Position numbers and translations under genes: made by a program. Positions 46,901 through 56,695 of a DNA stretch of 64,000 nucleotides are shown here, piece by piece. Source of the DNA: an uncultured Allosphingosinicella sp. (GTDB taxonomy: Bacteria > Pseudomonadota > Alphaproteobacteria > Sphingomonadales > Sphingomonadaceae); contig CAKTCN010000014.1 of NCBI GenBank assembly GCA_934539295.1, forward strand, positions 12,117 through 76,116, given 5' to 3'. How positions within the stretch are numbered: position 1 is the stretch's first letter; every line of letters begins with the position of its first letter. Under the pieces are notes generated by a model that was not told the origin of the DNA, made no database searches, and saw nothing but the letters and a program-made list of their open reading frames with translations.

Positions 46901-47389
46901 CAGCATCTGCCGCCGCTCGGTGGGCTTGGCGGCGATGATCGCGCCGATCCGGTTCTGGCTGACCAATGCGGGCGAATGCGCCCCCGTCGCCGCGTCGGCG
47001 AACAGCAGCGCCACGTCCTTGGCGCGCACATCCTTGCCGTTGATCCGGTAGGCGGAGCCCGCACCCCGCTCGATCCGCCGGGCGACCTCCACCTCGCTGC
47101 CCAGCGAAGGATCGGTACCCTCCCCGGCGGGCCGTTCGATCAGCAGCGTGACTTCGGCGAAATCACGCGACGGGCGCGATGCGGTGCCGGCGAAGATCAC
47201 ATCCTCCATGCCCGACCCGCGCATCGACTTGGGGCTGGATTCGCCCATCACCCAGCGTATCGCTTCCAGCACGTTGGACTTGCCGCACCCGTTCGGCCCG
47301 ACCACGCCGGTCAGCCCCGGCTCGATGCGCAATTCCGCCGGCTCGACGAAGCTCTTGAAGCCCGAGACCTTGAGCCGCTTTATCTGCAA
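43961..47389 (-). CDS. smc: Chromosome segregation protein SMC
   Basis: A 1142-residue condensin subunit. The N-terminal Walker A is GPNGCGKSNVLEAIRWVMGE; two very alanine-rich coiled coils flank a hinge (near GYERALAAALGDDLEAELGG). At the C-terminus are the signature LLSGGEQALTAVAL and Walker B ICVLDEVDAPLDDANIERF. Alanine content of the coils is extreme, as is common in high-GC alphaproteobacteria. A large antisense frame exists over this gene and is an artefact of composition. Confidence 0.97.
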   Translation of the reverse strand: MQIKRLKVSGFKSFVEPAELRIEPGLTGVVGPNGCGKSNVLEAIRWVMGESSPKSMRGSGMEDVIFAGTASRPSRDFAEVTLLIERPAGEGTDPSLGSEVEVARRIERGAGSAYRINGKDVRAKDVALLFADAATGAHSPALVSQNRIGAIIAAKPTERRQMLEEAAGISGLHVRRKDAEAKLRAAEANLLRLDELLGDMEQRAQALKRQARAAERYRTLSERIRVAEARLIFARWREAAAAADAAKSEAERSVALVATAAEAQRAAAVGQTEGAKAVVGRRAASLAAREAASELGHRLAALRGERDNAARRAGELAQRGTSLAADREREARLSEDARAALARLKAEMAAIAARIAAAEASRATIDIRTVEREDAAREVDAALGKARAEQAGEQAEARVARAAQEAARLRVGRAEAELRRLEAQVAELGDEAPLVEARREARARRAAAEARLAEAGEAIVAAEAMRAEAAAAREGAESAVASARAGLAALRSEAAALAKAVQTSRGNRVLDRVKAAPGYERALAAALGDDLEAELGGEGGRRWAGAEALASDPALPPGCAVLADHVEAPPELARRLRQIGVVESDHDSALSVGQRIVMRDGRLRRWDGFVARDVGAAAAERLIRLNRLAEIEGAIAPAEAAVGAAQEKADAARARIEQARLATEQGRRAEAEANAAIRGAQRAEDAANVAIERLDIRRSSLAERIVQAEADVSEAADVAAAADAAVAALPDAAATEARVAALRGAAEAEGRALAEVRAEAATQARAIGADRARADAAAKEVADWTRRAGDAARRHVDLGWRIAEAEEEAERLAGAPERLAAEAEALEGEARGAREAAEAAAAYERQAEDVLRAADARLAAAGEALSVAREARAGAAARHESLEGRRVEVAKLSGERFECPPVLLPQRAGFEADAVGDVTGESGALDRLTAERERIGPVNLVAERELAELEEGRGTSQAEREELGLAINRLRGSIGSLNREGRVRLLAAFETVDRHFRSLFTTLFEGGQAHLELVESDDPLEAGLEIMAQPPGKKLSALTLLSGGEQALTAVALIFALFLTNPAPICVLDEVDAPLDDANIERFCDLLDRMAGETDTRYLIVTHNAVTMSRMHRLFGVTMIERGVSRLVSVDLGGAERLLAAE

Positions 47390-47435
47390 GGAGGCGCCCC
47401 CAAAACTCGATCAGGAACCGGGTGTCATGCAGCCA

Positions 47436-48122
47436 TCAGCCTCCGGCGCGCATGAGGTGCGGTTCCAATCCCGCCCAATCGTCCACGCTGTCGACCTTCC
47501 TGTCGTTGATGAAGAAGGTCGGCGTGCCCTGCACACCTTTCTCCTGGGCCGCCTTCGCCATCTCACCCAGACGCTCGAGCGCCGCATCATCGGCCAGGCA
47601 TTGCCGGGCGCGCGGAGCCGCTACACCGAACTGTGCCGCCACGGCCGTGAGACCGCCGAGCTCGGCGATGCGGCCGAGCCGCTGCGCGTCGGGCAGAGAC
47701 TGGATCTGCGTCTTCTGCTGCTCGGTCAGTCCGCTGATCCGGCCCACCCACCGCTTCTGCGTCGCGTACAGCCGATCGGTGAAGGCGAAATAATGCTGCG
47801 GCCCTGCGCACCGCGCCAGCAAAGTTGCCGTGACATCAATGCCGTTCAGCACGTAATTGCGGAATTCGTAGGAGACGTTGCCCGTCCGCACCCGCTGCAT
47901 CAGCGGCGCCTTCGACGTCTCGGCGAAATGCGCGCAATGCGGGCAGGTGAGCGAGGCATATTCGACCAGCTTCACCTTGGCGGCCGGATTGCCCATCCGG
48001 AAACCGCCCTCCGGGGTTGCCACAACCGCCTTGGTCCAATCGCGCGCCTGCGCCGCAACGGGCGCAGGCGCCGCGATGACCGCCGTCAGCGCGAAGGCGG
48101 CGAGGAGCCCGCGCGCCTTCAT
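47436..48122 (-). CDS. DsbA-family thioredoxin-fold protein (second of a pair)
   Basis: A 228-residue exported protein (signal LLAAFALTAVIAAPAPVAAQ) with a DsbA-like thioredoxin fold: KLVEYASLTCPHCAHFAE carries the C-P-H-C active site, and GTPTFFIND holds the cis-proline. It oxidises or isomerises disulfides in the periplasm. Its start overlaps the stop of its paralogue (ATGA). The pair next to smc, with DUF721 and mutY, is a recurrent sphingomonad neighbourhood. Confidence 0.9.
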   Translation of the reverse strand: MKARGLLAAFALTAVIAAPAPVAAQARDWTKAVVATPEGGFRMGNPAAKVKLVEYASLTCPHCAHFAETSKAPLMQRVRTGNVSYEFRNYVLNGIDVTATLLARCAGPQHYFAFTDRLYATQKRWVGRISGLTEQQKTQIQSLPDAQRLGRIAELGGLTAVAAQFGVAAPRARQCLADDAALERLGEMAKAAQEKGVQGTPTFFINDRKVDSVDDWAGLEPHLMRAGG

Positions 48123-48868
48123 CCGCCGATCGCCTCGCGGATCGCCGGCTCCAGCGTCGCCCAGTTGCTGGTCTGCGGCACGACCTCGTCGTTGATGAAG
48201 AAGGTCGGCGTGCCGGTCACATTCTTGTTGGTGACCGCGTCGTTGGTGATCGCGACCAGCTTCTCGATCGCTTGCCTGTCGGCCAGGCACGAATTGATCC
48301 GGCTCTCCGGCATGCCGCGCTGCTTGAAAAAGGCGTCGAGGCCGGCGGCGCGGACCAGCGCGCTGCTCTGCTGCTCGGGCGCCAGGCCCTGGATGCGCTG
48401 CAATTCGGGCTGGCCCAATGCCTGGACCTTGCCCATCAACTCGCCCTGCTGCGCATAAAGCTGCTCGGACGATCGGAAGAATGCCTGCGGACCCTGGCAT
48501 TGCAGCAGCATGGTCATGGCCGGATCGGTCGGGAAGATCAGGAACGGCCGGAATTCCCAGCTCACCTGCCCGCTCTTCACATATTCGTTGGTGAGTTCAC
48601 CCGAGCCCTGAGCCGAAAATTCCTGGCAGACGTGGCAGCCGAGCGAGGCATATTCCACCAGCTTCACCGGCGCATTGGGGTTGCCCATCCGGTAACCGCC
48701 CTCGGGCGTCTGCTGCACCATCGCCGTCCAGTCGCCGTTCGGCGCCTCGACCTGAGTCAGCTGCGGCGGCGCCGCCATGTTCGCGGCCGCGTTGGTGCTG
48801 TCGCCGTCGCCGCAGCCCGCAAGAGCGGCCAGTGCGATTGCCAGGGCAGCGCCGTGAAATGCCTTCAT
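48119..48868 (-). CDS. DsbA-family thioredoxin-fold lipoprotein (first of a pair)
   Basis: A 249-residue protein with a lipoprotein signal (LAIALAALAGC). The thioredoxin-fold domain has the active site C-H-V-C in LVEYASLGCHVCQEFSA instead of C-P-H-C, and the cis-proline loop GTPTFFINDEVV. It is about one-third identical by eye to the next protein (shared VQ/VATPEGGYRMGNP-like lead). A lipid anchor and a different dipeptide between the cysteines suggest a different redox role from its paralogue. Confidence 0.9.
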   Translation of the reverse strand: MKAFHGAALAIALAALAGCGDGDSTNAAANMAAPPQLTQVEAPNGDWTAMVQQTPEGGYRMGNPNAPVKLVEYASLGCHVCQEFSAQGSGELTNEYVKSGQVSWEFRPFLIFPTDPAMTMLLQCQGPQAFFRSSEQLYAQQGELMGKVQALGQPELQRIQGLAPEQQSSALVRAAGLDAFFKQRGMPESRINSCLADRQAIEKLVAITNDAVTNKNVTGTPTFFINDEVVPQTSNWATLEPAIREAIGG

Positions 48869-48873
48869 TCTTC

Positions 48874-49446
48874 TCACCTTACCTTGCCGACAACCGGGAT
48901 GGCGGTCGTCCGATTGAACATATCGTCGCGGCTCGCGACGCCGCGCGCCACCGCCTCCAGGCAGGCGCGCAGCTCCGGGTCCGCCACTTCGCGCAGCGAT
49001 TCGCCGAGGTCCGACGGCACAGGCCGCAGCGACGGCGGCGCGCGGCGCGCCTTGTCGGCGGTCAGCTTCACCTTGCCCTGGCGGAACACCACGCGCTCGA
49101 CCGCGGCATAGCCGAAGAAGCGGTTCACCCTTTCGGCGATCACCGGCGCCACATGCTGCATGGTCGGCGCATGTGCGCCCTCGACCACCAGGGTCAGAAC
49201 GCCGTTGGCCTTCTTGCCCACGGGAAAGCGGATCGATTCGGGCGCCGACACCCGCGCGTAACGCTCGCCCACGATCTCGCCCCACCGGCTAACGATGGAC
49301 GATTGCACGAAGCCGAAGCGGCGGAAGGCCGCGCGACCGATATCGGGCACCAGGTCGGCCACCGCACGCGCCCGATTGGACCGCTGCGGCTCGGCCGATG
49401 CCCTGCGCTTCTCCATGCCCGCCGATTTCTTCATGCGCGGCAGCAT
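48874..49446 (-). CDS. DUF721 (DciA-like) protein
   Basis: A 190-residue protein with the DUF721 core: SSIVSRWGEIVGERYARVSAPESIRF, LTLVVEGAHAPTMQH, and INRFFGYAAV-like segment (VNRFFGYAAVERVVFRQG). DciA proteins of this family load the DnaB helicase in bacteria lacking DnaC, so a replication role is plausible. The C-terminal part (DPELRACLEAVARGV) varies. Starts at 49446 and 49434 are possible. It is divergent from mutY with only about 14 bp between starts. Confidence 0.85.
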   Translation of the reverse strand: MLPRMKKSAGMEKRRASAEPQRSNRARAVADLVPDIGRAAFRRFGFVQSSIVSRWGEIVGERYARVSAPESIRFPVGKKANGVLTLVVEGAHAPTMQHVAPVIAERVNRFFGYAAVERVVFRQGKVKLTADKARRAPPSLRPVPSDLGESLREVADPELRACLEAVARGVASRDDMFNRTTAIPVVGKVR

Positions 49447-49460
49447 GGCATAAGCGGGGC

Positions 49461-50492
49461 ATGTCCGTCGATGCTTCGATTTCCCTCCTCGCCTGGTATG
49501 CTGTGGAAAAAAGGGCGCTGCCCTGGCGTGCGGCGGGCGGCGAAACGCCCGATCCCTTTCGCGTGTGGCTGTCCGAGATCATGCTGCAGCAGACCACGGT
49601 CGCCGCCGTAAAGCCCTATTTCGACAGGTTCACTACGACTTGGCCGACCGTCGAATCGCTCGCCGCCGCCGATGAGGGCGCTGTGATGCAGGCCTGGGCC
49701 GGCCTCGGCTATTATGCCCGCGCCCGCAACCTCGTCGCCTGCGCGCGCGAAGTGGCAGGCCGCGGTGGCAAGTTCCCCGATGACGAGGCGGAGTTGCTGA
49801 AGCTGCCCGGCATCGGCCGCTACACCGCCGCGGCCATTGCATCGATCGCCTTCGGGCGGCGCGCGGTGGTGGTGGACGCCAATGTCGAGCGCGTCGTCTC
49901 GCGCCTGTTCGCAGTGGAGCAGCCTCTGCCCGCCTCCCGGCCTAGACTGCATGCGCTCACCGACACGATCACGCCAAGCGCACAGGCCGGCGACTTCGCG
50001 CAGGCGATGATGGACCTTGGCTCCTCCATCTGCACGCCGCGCGCGCCCAAATGCCTGCTCTGTCCGCTTGCCGGATCCTGCCAGGCGCGCGCGCTCGGGC
50101 GGCAGGAGGACTTCCCGGTGAAGACGCCCAAGCGCCCTCGGCCGCGCCGCCGCGGCTTCGCATACTGGCTCGAAAATGACGGCCATGTCTTGCTGGTCCG
50201 CCGCCCGGCCAAGGGCCTGCTCGGCGGCATGCTTGCCCTCCCGACTGGCACATGGTCCGAATCGGTCACAGCTGGCGATGGCGCGCCCGCCGCGGCGCAC
50301 TGGGAGCATTCGGGTGCGATCGAGCATGTCTTTACCCATTTCGCGCTCGACCTAGACCTGCTCTGCGCTTCCGCTGCCAATCGCGACGGAGAGGGCATCT
50401 GGTGGCCGGTCGACCGGATCGAGGCGGCGGGCCTGCCCACCGTCTTCGCCAAGGCGGCAGCGCGCGGACTTGCGTGGCGACATGCAGCATGA
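49461..50492 (+). CDS. mutY: A/G-specific adenine glycosylase MutY
   Basis: Removes adenine mispaired with 8-oxoguanine. The 343-residue product has the start LLAWYAVEKRALPWR, the glycosylase segment MLQQTTVAAVKPYF, the helix-hairpin-helix LPGIGRYTAAAIASIAF, catalytic Asp in VVDANVERVVSR, the [4Fe-4S] cysteines C-TPRAPK-C-LL-C-PLAGS-C, and a C-terminal NUDIX-like domain (VLLVRRPAKGLLGGMLALP). It is followed by nudC, overlapping as ATGA, so two oxidative-damage or nucleotide-cleaning enzymes are coupled. Confidence 0.95.
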   Translation: MSVDASISLLAWYAVEKRALPWRAAGGETPDPFRVWLSEIMLQQTTVAAVKPYFDRFTTTWPTVESLAAADEGAVMQAWAGLGYYARARNLVACAREVAGRGGKFPDDEAELLKLPGIGRYTAAAIASIAFGRRAVVVDANVERVVSRLFAVEQPLPASRPRLHALTDTITPSAQAGDFAQAMMDLGSSICTPRAPKCLLCPLAGSCQARALGRQEDFPVKTPKRPRPRRRGFAYWLENDGHVLLVRRPAKGLLGGMLALPTGTWSESVTAGDGAPAAAHWEHSGAIEHVFTHFALDLDLLCASAANRDGEGIWWPVDRIEAAGLPTVFAKAAARGLAWRHAA

Positions 50493-51355
50493 CCGGCTTC
50501 ACCGGCGCACGCATCGACCGCGCCGACCACATCCGCCTCCATCCGGGCCGTATCACCGCATTGGCCGCTTCGCCGGATGCGCGAATGCTCCGCCTCGACG
50601 GCATGAGCCCTGAACTGGACGGGGACGGAAGAATGCTGTGGATGCGCCCCGACCGACCGGCCGACCATCTCATCTTCCTCGGCCTCGACGGCGGCACGCC
50701 CCTGTTCGCGCCTCTGCACGCGAATGCCGGCGCCGCCTCGGCCTACACTGCCATGGCACTCGCCGCACACATGGCCGCCGACGAGGTCGCCTTGTGGGGC
50801 GCGGCGCGCAGCCTTGTCGCCTGGCATGCGCGCCACGGCTTCTGCCCCAATTGCGGCGCCCCGACCATGCCGTTCCGCGCCGGCTGGGGCCGCAAATGCC
50901 CGAACTGCACCGCCGAACATTATCCGCGCGTCGACCCGGTCGTGATCATGCTCGCCGAGCATGACGGCCACATCCTCCTTGCCCGCCAGCCGCAATTTCC
51001 GCCTGGCCGCTATTCGGCGCTGGCCGGCTTCGTCGAGCCGGGCGAATCGATCGAGGAAGCCGTCGCGCGCGAATTCATGGAAGAGGCCGCGCTTGCCGTA
51101 TCCAACGTCCGCTACGTAGCCAGCCAGCCTTGGCCGTTCCCGAGTTCGCTCATGATCGCCTGCCATGCCGCGGCGGCGACGCACGAAGTCACGCTGGACC
51201 GCACCGAGCTCGAGGACAGCATGTGGGCGGACCGCGCTGACGTCACCGCGGCGCTGGCGGGCGATGAGGGCGCGCCGTTCAAGGCACCGCCGCCGATTGC
51301 CATAGCGCACACTCTGCTGCGCCACTGGCTTGCGGGCGGCGACGGCCTTGCCTAA
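50489..51355 (+). CDS. nudC: NAD+ diphosphatase NudC
   Basis: A 288-residue NUDIX hydrolase that cleaves NAD(H) and removes NAD caps from RNA. It has a four-cysteine zinc ribbon (FCPNCGAPT ... RKCPNCTAEHYPRVDP), the NUDIX box GFVEPGESIEEAVAREFMEE and the family-specific SQPWPFPSSLM. The last glycine of the NUDIX box is replaced by alanine (EEAAL), a mild deviation. The start overlaps the mutY stop. Confidence 0.95.
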   Translation: MTGFTGARIDRADHIRLHPGRITALAASPDARMLRLDGMSPELDGDGRMLWMRPDRPADHLIFLGLDGGTPLFAPLHANAGAASAYTAMALAAHMAADEVALWGAARSLVAWHARHGFCPNCGAPTMPFRAGWGRKCPNCTAEHYPRVDPVVIMLAEHDGHILLARQPQFPPGRYSALAGFVEPGESIEEAVAREFMEEAALAVSNVRYVASQPWPFPSSLMIACHAAAATHEVTLDRTELEDSMWADRADVTAALAGDEGAPFKAPPPIAIAHTLLRHWLAGGDGLA

Positions 51356-51430
51356 AGGGTCTGCCAAATACCTGAATAACGTGAAGGCGCGGGCGTCCGC
51401 CTGTCGCCGCCTGGAGGAACAGCAGGGATC

Positions 51431-52141
51431 ATGGACGACCGGACGAACACCATTTTCGGCTGGGCTCTCGGCGCGGGCATCGTCGCGCTGGGCGCCTCCA
51501 TCGTCACGGGCCAGGTCTTCCATGCCGAGCGTCCGGAAAAGATGGGCTACCCGATCGAGGGCGTGGTCGAGGAGGGCGCCGGAGAAGCAGCTGCCGAAGA
51601 GCCGATCGCCTTCTACCTCGCCAAGGCGGATGCCGCTGCGGGCGCCAACGTGTTCAAGAAGTGCGCTGCCTGCCACACCGACAGCCAGGGCGGTCCCAAC
51701 GGCCTCGGCCCGAACCTGTGGGGCGTGATGGGCAAACCAGTTGCGCATCTCGGCGGTGCCTTCGCATATTCGGACGCGCTGAAGAGCCATGGCGGCACCT
51801 GGGACTGGGAATCGATGAGCCAGTGGCTGAAGTCGCCCAAGTCTTTCGCGCCGGGCACCAAGATGACCTTCGCGGGCCTGTCGAAGCCGGAAGACCGCGC
51901 CAACATCCTCGCTTACCTCAACAGCCAGGGCAGCAATCTGCCCCTGCCGCCGCCGCCGGCCGCCGCCGCGTCGCCCGAGGCAGCCGCTGCCGAAGCGTCG
52001 GACCAGCCGGCCGCACCGGGCAAGGGCGAGGACGAGCCGGTCCTGACCGAAGGTCAGGCTGCCAAGCAGCCGGAGGGCCGCGTGATGGGCGAAGGCTCCC
52101 CGGAAACCGCCGGGCGTGCCGGTCAGGACCAGACCAAGTAA
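51431..52141 (+). CDS. Membrane-anchored cytochrome c (CycM-like)
   Basis: A 236-residue protein: an N-terminal uncleaved helix (IFGWALGAGIVALGASIVTG), then a class I cytochrome c domain with the heme site C-A-A-C-H in FKKCAACHTD and a distal Met in GTKMTFAGL. A long Pro/Ala/Glu-rich tail of about 65 residues follows. Anchored cytochromes of this kind carry electrons from bc1 to terminal oxidases. GGAGG and CAGGGA sites precede the ATG. Confidence 0.92.
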   Translation: MDDRTNTIFGWALGAGIVALGASIVTGQVFHAERPEKMGYPIEGVVEEGAGEAAAEEPIAFYLAKADAAAGANVFKKCAACHTDSQGGPNGLGPNLWGVMGKPVAHLGGAFAYSDALKSHGGTWDWESMSQWLKSPKSFAPGTKMTFAGLSKPEDRANILAYLNSQGSNLPLPPPPAAAASPEAAAAEASDQPAAPGKGEDEPVLTEGQAAKQPEGRVMGEGSPETAGRAGQDQTK

Positions 52142-52160
52142 GTCCGGGACAAATCAGCTT

Positions 52161-52199
52161 ACACCGTTCGGCGGCTGACCAAGCCGATCCGAATGGTGT
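52161..52199. terminator. Long hairpin between convergent cytochrome c and Crp/Fnr genes
   Basis: ACACCGTTCGG (52161-52171) pairs with CCGAATGGTGT (52189-52199) with one mismatch, and an inner GGCT/AGCC pair extends it. There is no T-run, so it may protect 3' ends or give weak bidirectional termination. Confidence 0.4.
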
Positions 52200-52217
52200 G
52201 CGATTGAAGCGCGAGGC

Positions 52218-52937
52218 TTAATCCTCTCGCGGTCCGAGATATAGATAACTTGGGTCGAACTCCGCCGCCGTGGCAAGCCCGCGGCAGTCGTGGATCACCA
52301 CCCGTCCGCCGCGATGTTCGACCAGCCCGCGCTCGCGCAATTCCCTCAATGTGCGGTTCACGTGAACCGACGTCAGGCCGGTGCACTCGGCGATCTCGCT
52401 TTGGGTCAGGTTGAGCTCGAACCCGCTTTCGTCCGCCAGCCCGACGATGGCGAGCCGCGCCTGCAATTCTGAAAACAGATGAGCCAGCCGCTGCAATGCC
52501 GTCCGCCGGCCCAGCGACACCTCCCATTCGCGATGGATCGCCGCGTCGAGGTTGGTCTGGAACCAGAAAATGCGGGTCAGGTGCGGGTAACGCTCGGTAA
52601 TCGCGCGCACCTTGTGGTGCGGCACGAGGGCGGCGGTGCATGCGGTCAGAGCCAGGACATTATGGTCGAGCACCTTCAACGTGAAGCTGTGCAGGTCGGC
52701 GAAATCCCCCGCCACGTGCAACTCGGTAATCTGGCGCTCGCCGCTTTTCAGGTCCTTGTACCGCCCCATGATGCCCTTCAGCAGCATGGTGCACTGGCTG
52801 GTCGGCTGGTGTGCGCGCACCACGATCTCGTCCGGCCGGTAGGTACGCGTATCTGCCACCGCATCGCGGATTGCGGCTTCCTCCTCGGCATTTATCTCGT
52901 TCCGCGCACGTAATTTCTTCAGATGGACGTCGATCAC
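52218..52937 (-). CDS. Crp/Fnr-family transcriptional regulator
   Basis: A 239-residue regulator with a cyclic-nucleotide-binding-like fold (VRAHQPTSQCTMLLKGIMGRY, GDFADLHSFTL) and a C-terminal helix-turn-helix (LTQSEIAECTGLTSVHVNRTLRELRERGLV). The N-terminal cysteine cluster of Fnr is absent, so it does not look like an oxygen sensor of that kind. The start is GTG at 52937, six bases after GGAGG. It is divergent from lepA. Target and signal are unknown; HTH_Crp regulators of this type are numerous in sphingomonads. Confidence 0.9.
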   Translation of the reverse strand: MIDVHLKKLRARNEINAEEEAAIRDAVADTRTYRPDEIVVRAHQPTSQCTMLLKGIMGRYKDLKSGERQITELHVAGDFADLHSFTLKVLDHNVLALTACTAALVPHHKVRAITERYPHLTRIFWFQTNLDAAIHREWEVSLGRRTALQRLAHLFSELQARLAIVGLADESGFELNLTQSEIAECTGLTSVHVNRTLRELRERGLVEHRGGRVVIHDCRGLATAAEFDPSYLYLGPRED

Positions 52938-53084
52938 GCTCGCCTCCGCGCGGTTGGATGTTGCGTAGCGGCCAATCCGTAGCCACGCCCTCAACGACGC
53001 CGGAGCCAGAACGCTCCCGCCCGGCGCTTTGCGTGGCGGGGCCGCTCTGCTAGTGCCGCGGCAACTCCCTGGAAAAAGCCTTCA

Positions 53085-54902
<1,818 letters not shown>

Positions 54903-55005
54903 TTCGCACGGGCGGCTGGTATCAGGCCAGCCGAACCCGTCCGACGACACCGAGCTTGCCCATCAGCACCTCGCGCTCCATCCTATCCGAGGAAGGAGCG
55001 CACCC

Positions 55006-55377
55006 ATGCACCTGATCGGCCAGCGCTGGCGTTACGAGATCGGCAACAGCATCGTCCATGTCGAAAACGCTTTCTCCTGGACCTTGTGGGCGCAGGAGCG
55101 GCTGGTCGTGAACGACGAGGAGGTTCAGTCCAGCGGTGGCCGAATGCGGTTCCGGCAGAGCTTCAGGGAGCCATGGCTGACCATGGTGGGCGAGGACGAG
55201 CTGTCGATCCGCCTCGCGAGCACCGCCATGGGCATCAAATGCGCCGCCCGGCTGGCAGGCGCGCCGCTGACCCCGACCGAGATCTACGAGGCCAAGTGGC
55301 ACGGCTCGGCGAAAAGCTGGCCCGACGCCGTGGAGTGGAAGCCGCAACCAGGCAAAGGCTGGGCGGGATTCGAGTAA
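55006..55377 (+). CDS. Conserved small protein of unknown function
   Basis: A 123-residue soluble protein rich in Trp and beta-type segments (HVENAFSWTLWAQERLVVND; FREPWLTMVGEDELSIRLAS). No signal peptide or membrane helix is seen. AAGGAG lies 8 nt before the ATG and codon use matches the neighbours, so it is probably a real gene. The alternating strand layout recalls small beta-sandwich proteins, but I do not recognise a family. Confidence 0.65.
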   Translation: MHLIGQRWRYEIGNSIVHVENAFSWTLWAQERLVVNDEEVQSSGGRMRFRQSFREPWLTMVGEDELSIRLASTAMGIKCAARLAGAPLTPTEIYEAKWHGSAKSWPDAVEWKPQPGKGWAGFE

Positions 55378-55417
55378 GCCAATTGCGCTTGGGCCCGACG
55401 CATGCTTCCTCGGCCGA

Positions 55418-55690
55418 TTAAGACGAGACGCCGGCTTCGATGATGGTGAGCGTACATGCACTTGCGTCCATCCGCCTCCACACCGAGTAGAAGCGTGAGT
55501 TGCTCCTCGGTATGCCCCAGAACAAGGCCGCTGAAGACCGGCAGACCCAGGTTGCCGAGCACCTGATCGAGGATCTCGTTCAGCGTGTAGGGCGTAACAT
55601 CCGAAGGCTCGTCACAGCGGACGCAAGCTCCCACGACGATCCCTGCCACCCCATCGAACTTGCCGGCATGTTTCAATGTCCGAAGCATCC
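55418..55690 (-). pseudogene. Remnant of an LD-carboxypeptidase (peptidase S66), C-terminal part only
   Basis: About 90 codons match the C-terminal half of S66 peptidases: LKHAGKFDGVAGIVVGACVR, then TLNEILDQVLGNLGLPVFSG and LVLGHTEEQLTLLLGV. After that point (near 55470) the frame is lost; the adjacent frame reads DASACTLTIIEAGVSS and stops at 55418, exactly as an intact gene would end. The catalytic serine half is missing. So this is a decayed fragment, with both a 5' deletion and a frameshift. Confidence 0.75.
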
Positions 55691-55818
55691 GCTCGACGGA
55701 ATGTCTCAACACCATGGAGCTTGCCCGAATAGCGCTCCAGCGACCTTCCACTCGCCGCGAACGCTTCGGCATGGGCGCTTGGGATGGTCCAGCCGGCAGT
55801 GCCGATGATCGGGCGCAT
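55691..55818 (-). pseudogene. Remnant of a DUF72 gene, N-terminal part only
   Basis: The codons from 55818 read IIGTAGWTIPSAHAEAFAAS and LERYSGKLHGVE, the standard opening of DUF72 proteins (GTAGWSIP...LERYA). The similarity stops near 55695, where the S66 remnant begins in another frame. The two fragments appear to have been joined by a deletion that removed the rest of DUF72 and the front of the peptidase gene. Confidence 0.7.
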
Positions 55819-55963
55819 GCGCCGTCAACGCCCGACAGGGACGCGCGTGCCGCAAATTGCCCGATGCTGGCGAGGCCCCTCCCCCGGATCGCGGATTTTC
55901 AGCGCTCTTCGCCTGAGCCCGACGTCGTTGCGGGTTGCCGGGCTCAGGCTTAGGCTCCTGCGC

Positions 55964-56494
55964 TTAATATGCCAGTTCGCTCGTCTTCTCGCGTGTCGAG
56001 CTATGGCCGCCGTAGCGGTAGAGGATCTCACTCGCTGTGTCGGTGTCGGCGCTGTTGGCGACGGTGACGATGACGCCACCTTCCTTCATGCGACCGCTAT
56101 AATAATCGGCGTCTTCCTTCGACACGCCATGCTTGGTCAGCGTTTCGTTCAGCGTACCGCCCAGAGCGCCGACGGCAGCGCCTATGCCGACGGCTTCGGG
56201 AACGGCGGAGGCTGCTATGGCGCCGGCAGCGGCGAGCGGACCTACGCCGGGGATGGCAAGTGCGGCCACGCCAAGCCCCGCGCCAAGAGCGCCGCCGCCG
56301 AGAATGCCACGCAGAACATTGCGGTGCTGTTCGTCGGTGATCTCGCCATCGGCGTTGGACGTGGTGGTGGTGCCGCCATGATGCGCGACAACGGATACAG
56401 CGCTATCGTCGATGCCGGCGTTGCGCAGTGCGGACACGGCGCGCTCGGCTTCCGCATGGTTGTCGAAGATGGCGGATGTGACGGTCGGGTTCAT
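55964..56494 (-). CDS. YflT-like (general stress protein 17M-type) protein with glycine-rich hydrophobic core
   Basis: A 176-residue protein. The N-terminus (TSAIFDNHAEAERAVSALRN) is the small alpha/beta fold of YflT/GspM-like stress proteins, and it recurs at the C-terminus (GVIVTVANSADTDTASEILYR). Between lies a Gly/Ala-rich hydrophobic stretch (GGGALGAGLGVAALAIPGVG) that may enter the membrane. TAGGAGAG precedes the ATG. Related proteins are common in sphingomonads and usually stress-induced, which is inference here. Confidence 0.8.
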   Translation of the reverse strand: MNPTVTSAIFDNHAEAERAVSALRNAGIDDSAVSVVAHHGGTTTTSNADGEITDEQHRNVLRGILGGGALGAGLGVAALAIPGVGPLAAAGAIAASAVPEAVGIGAAVGALGGTLNETLTKHGVSKEDADYYSGRMKEGGVIVTVANSADTDTASEILYRYGGHSSTREKTSELAY

Positions 56495-56625
56495 TTGACT
56501 CTCCTACACGTCGGACGCGTCGGACGTCCGGATGCCGGCACAACCGGTCGCCGGATTGGAGGTTGCTCGCTTCATCGCCCCGCCACTCACTTCATCGCTT
56601 CGCTGGCCGGGGCGTGGAGCAAAAG

Positions 56626-56658
56626 AAAAAGGCCCCGCCGTTACCGGCGAGGCCCCTT
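56626..56658 (-). terminator. Rho-independent terminator of pnp
   Basis: GGCCCCGCCG (56631-56640) pairs with CGGCGAGGCC (56646 onward) with one mismatch. On the minus strand a run of TTTTTC follows. Same architecture as the terminator at 8541-8573. Confidence 0.85.
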
Positions 56659-56664
56659 CTATCC

Positions 56665-56689
56665 CACATCGAAGTACCACTTCGATGTG
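56665..56689 (-). other. Hairpin between pnp stop and terminator (shared with the 8.6 kb gene)
   Basis: CACATCGAAGT and ACTTCGATGTG (56665-56689) form an 11-bp perfect stem with a 3-nt loop. It lies 6-7 nt after the stop and about 6 nt before the terminator stem, just like 8581-8603, and contains the same ATCGAAG/CTTCGAT core. Confidence 0.65.
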
Positions 56690-56695
56690 CAGGTC

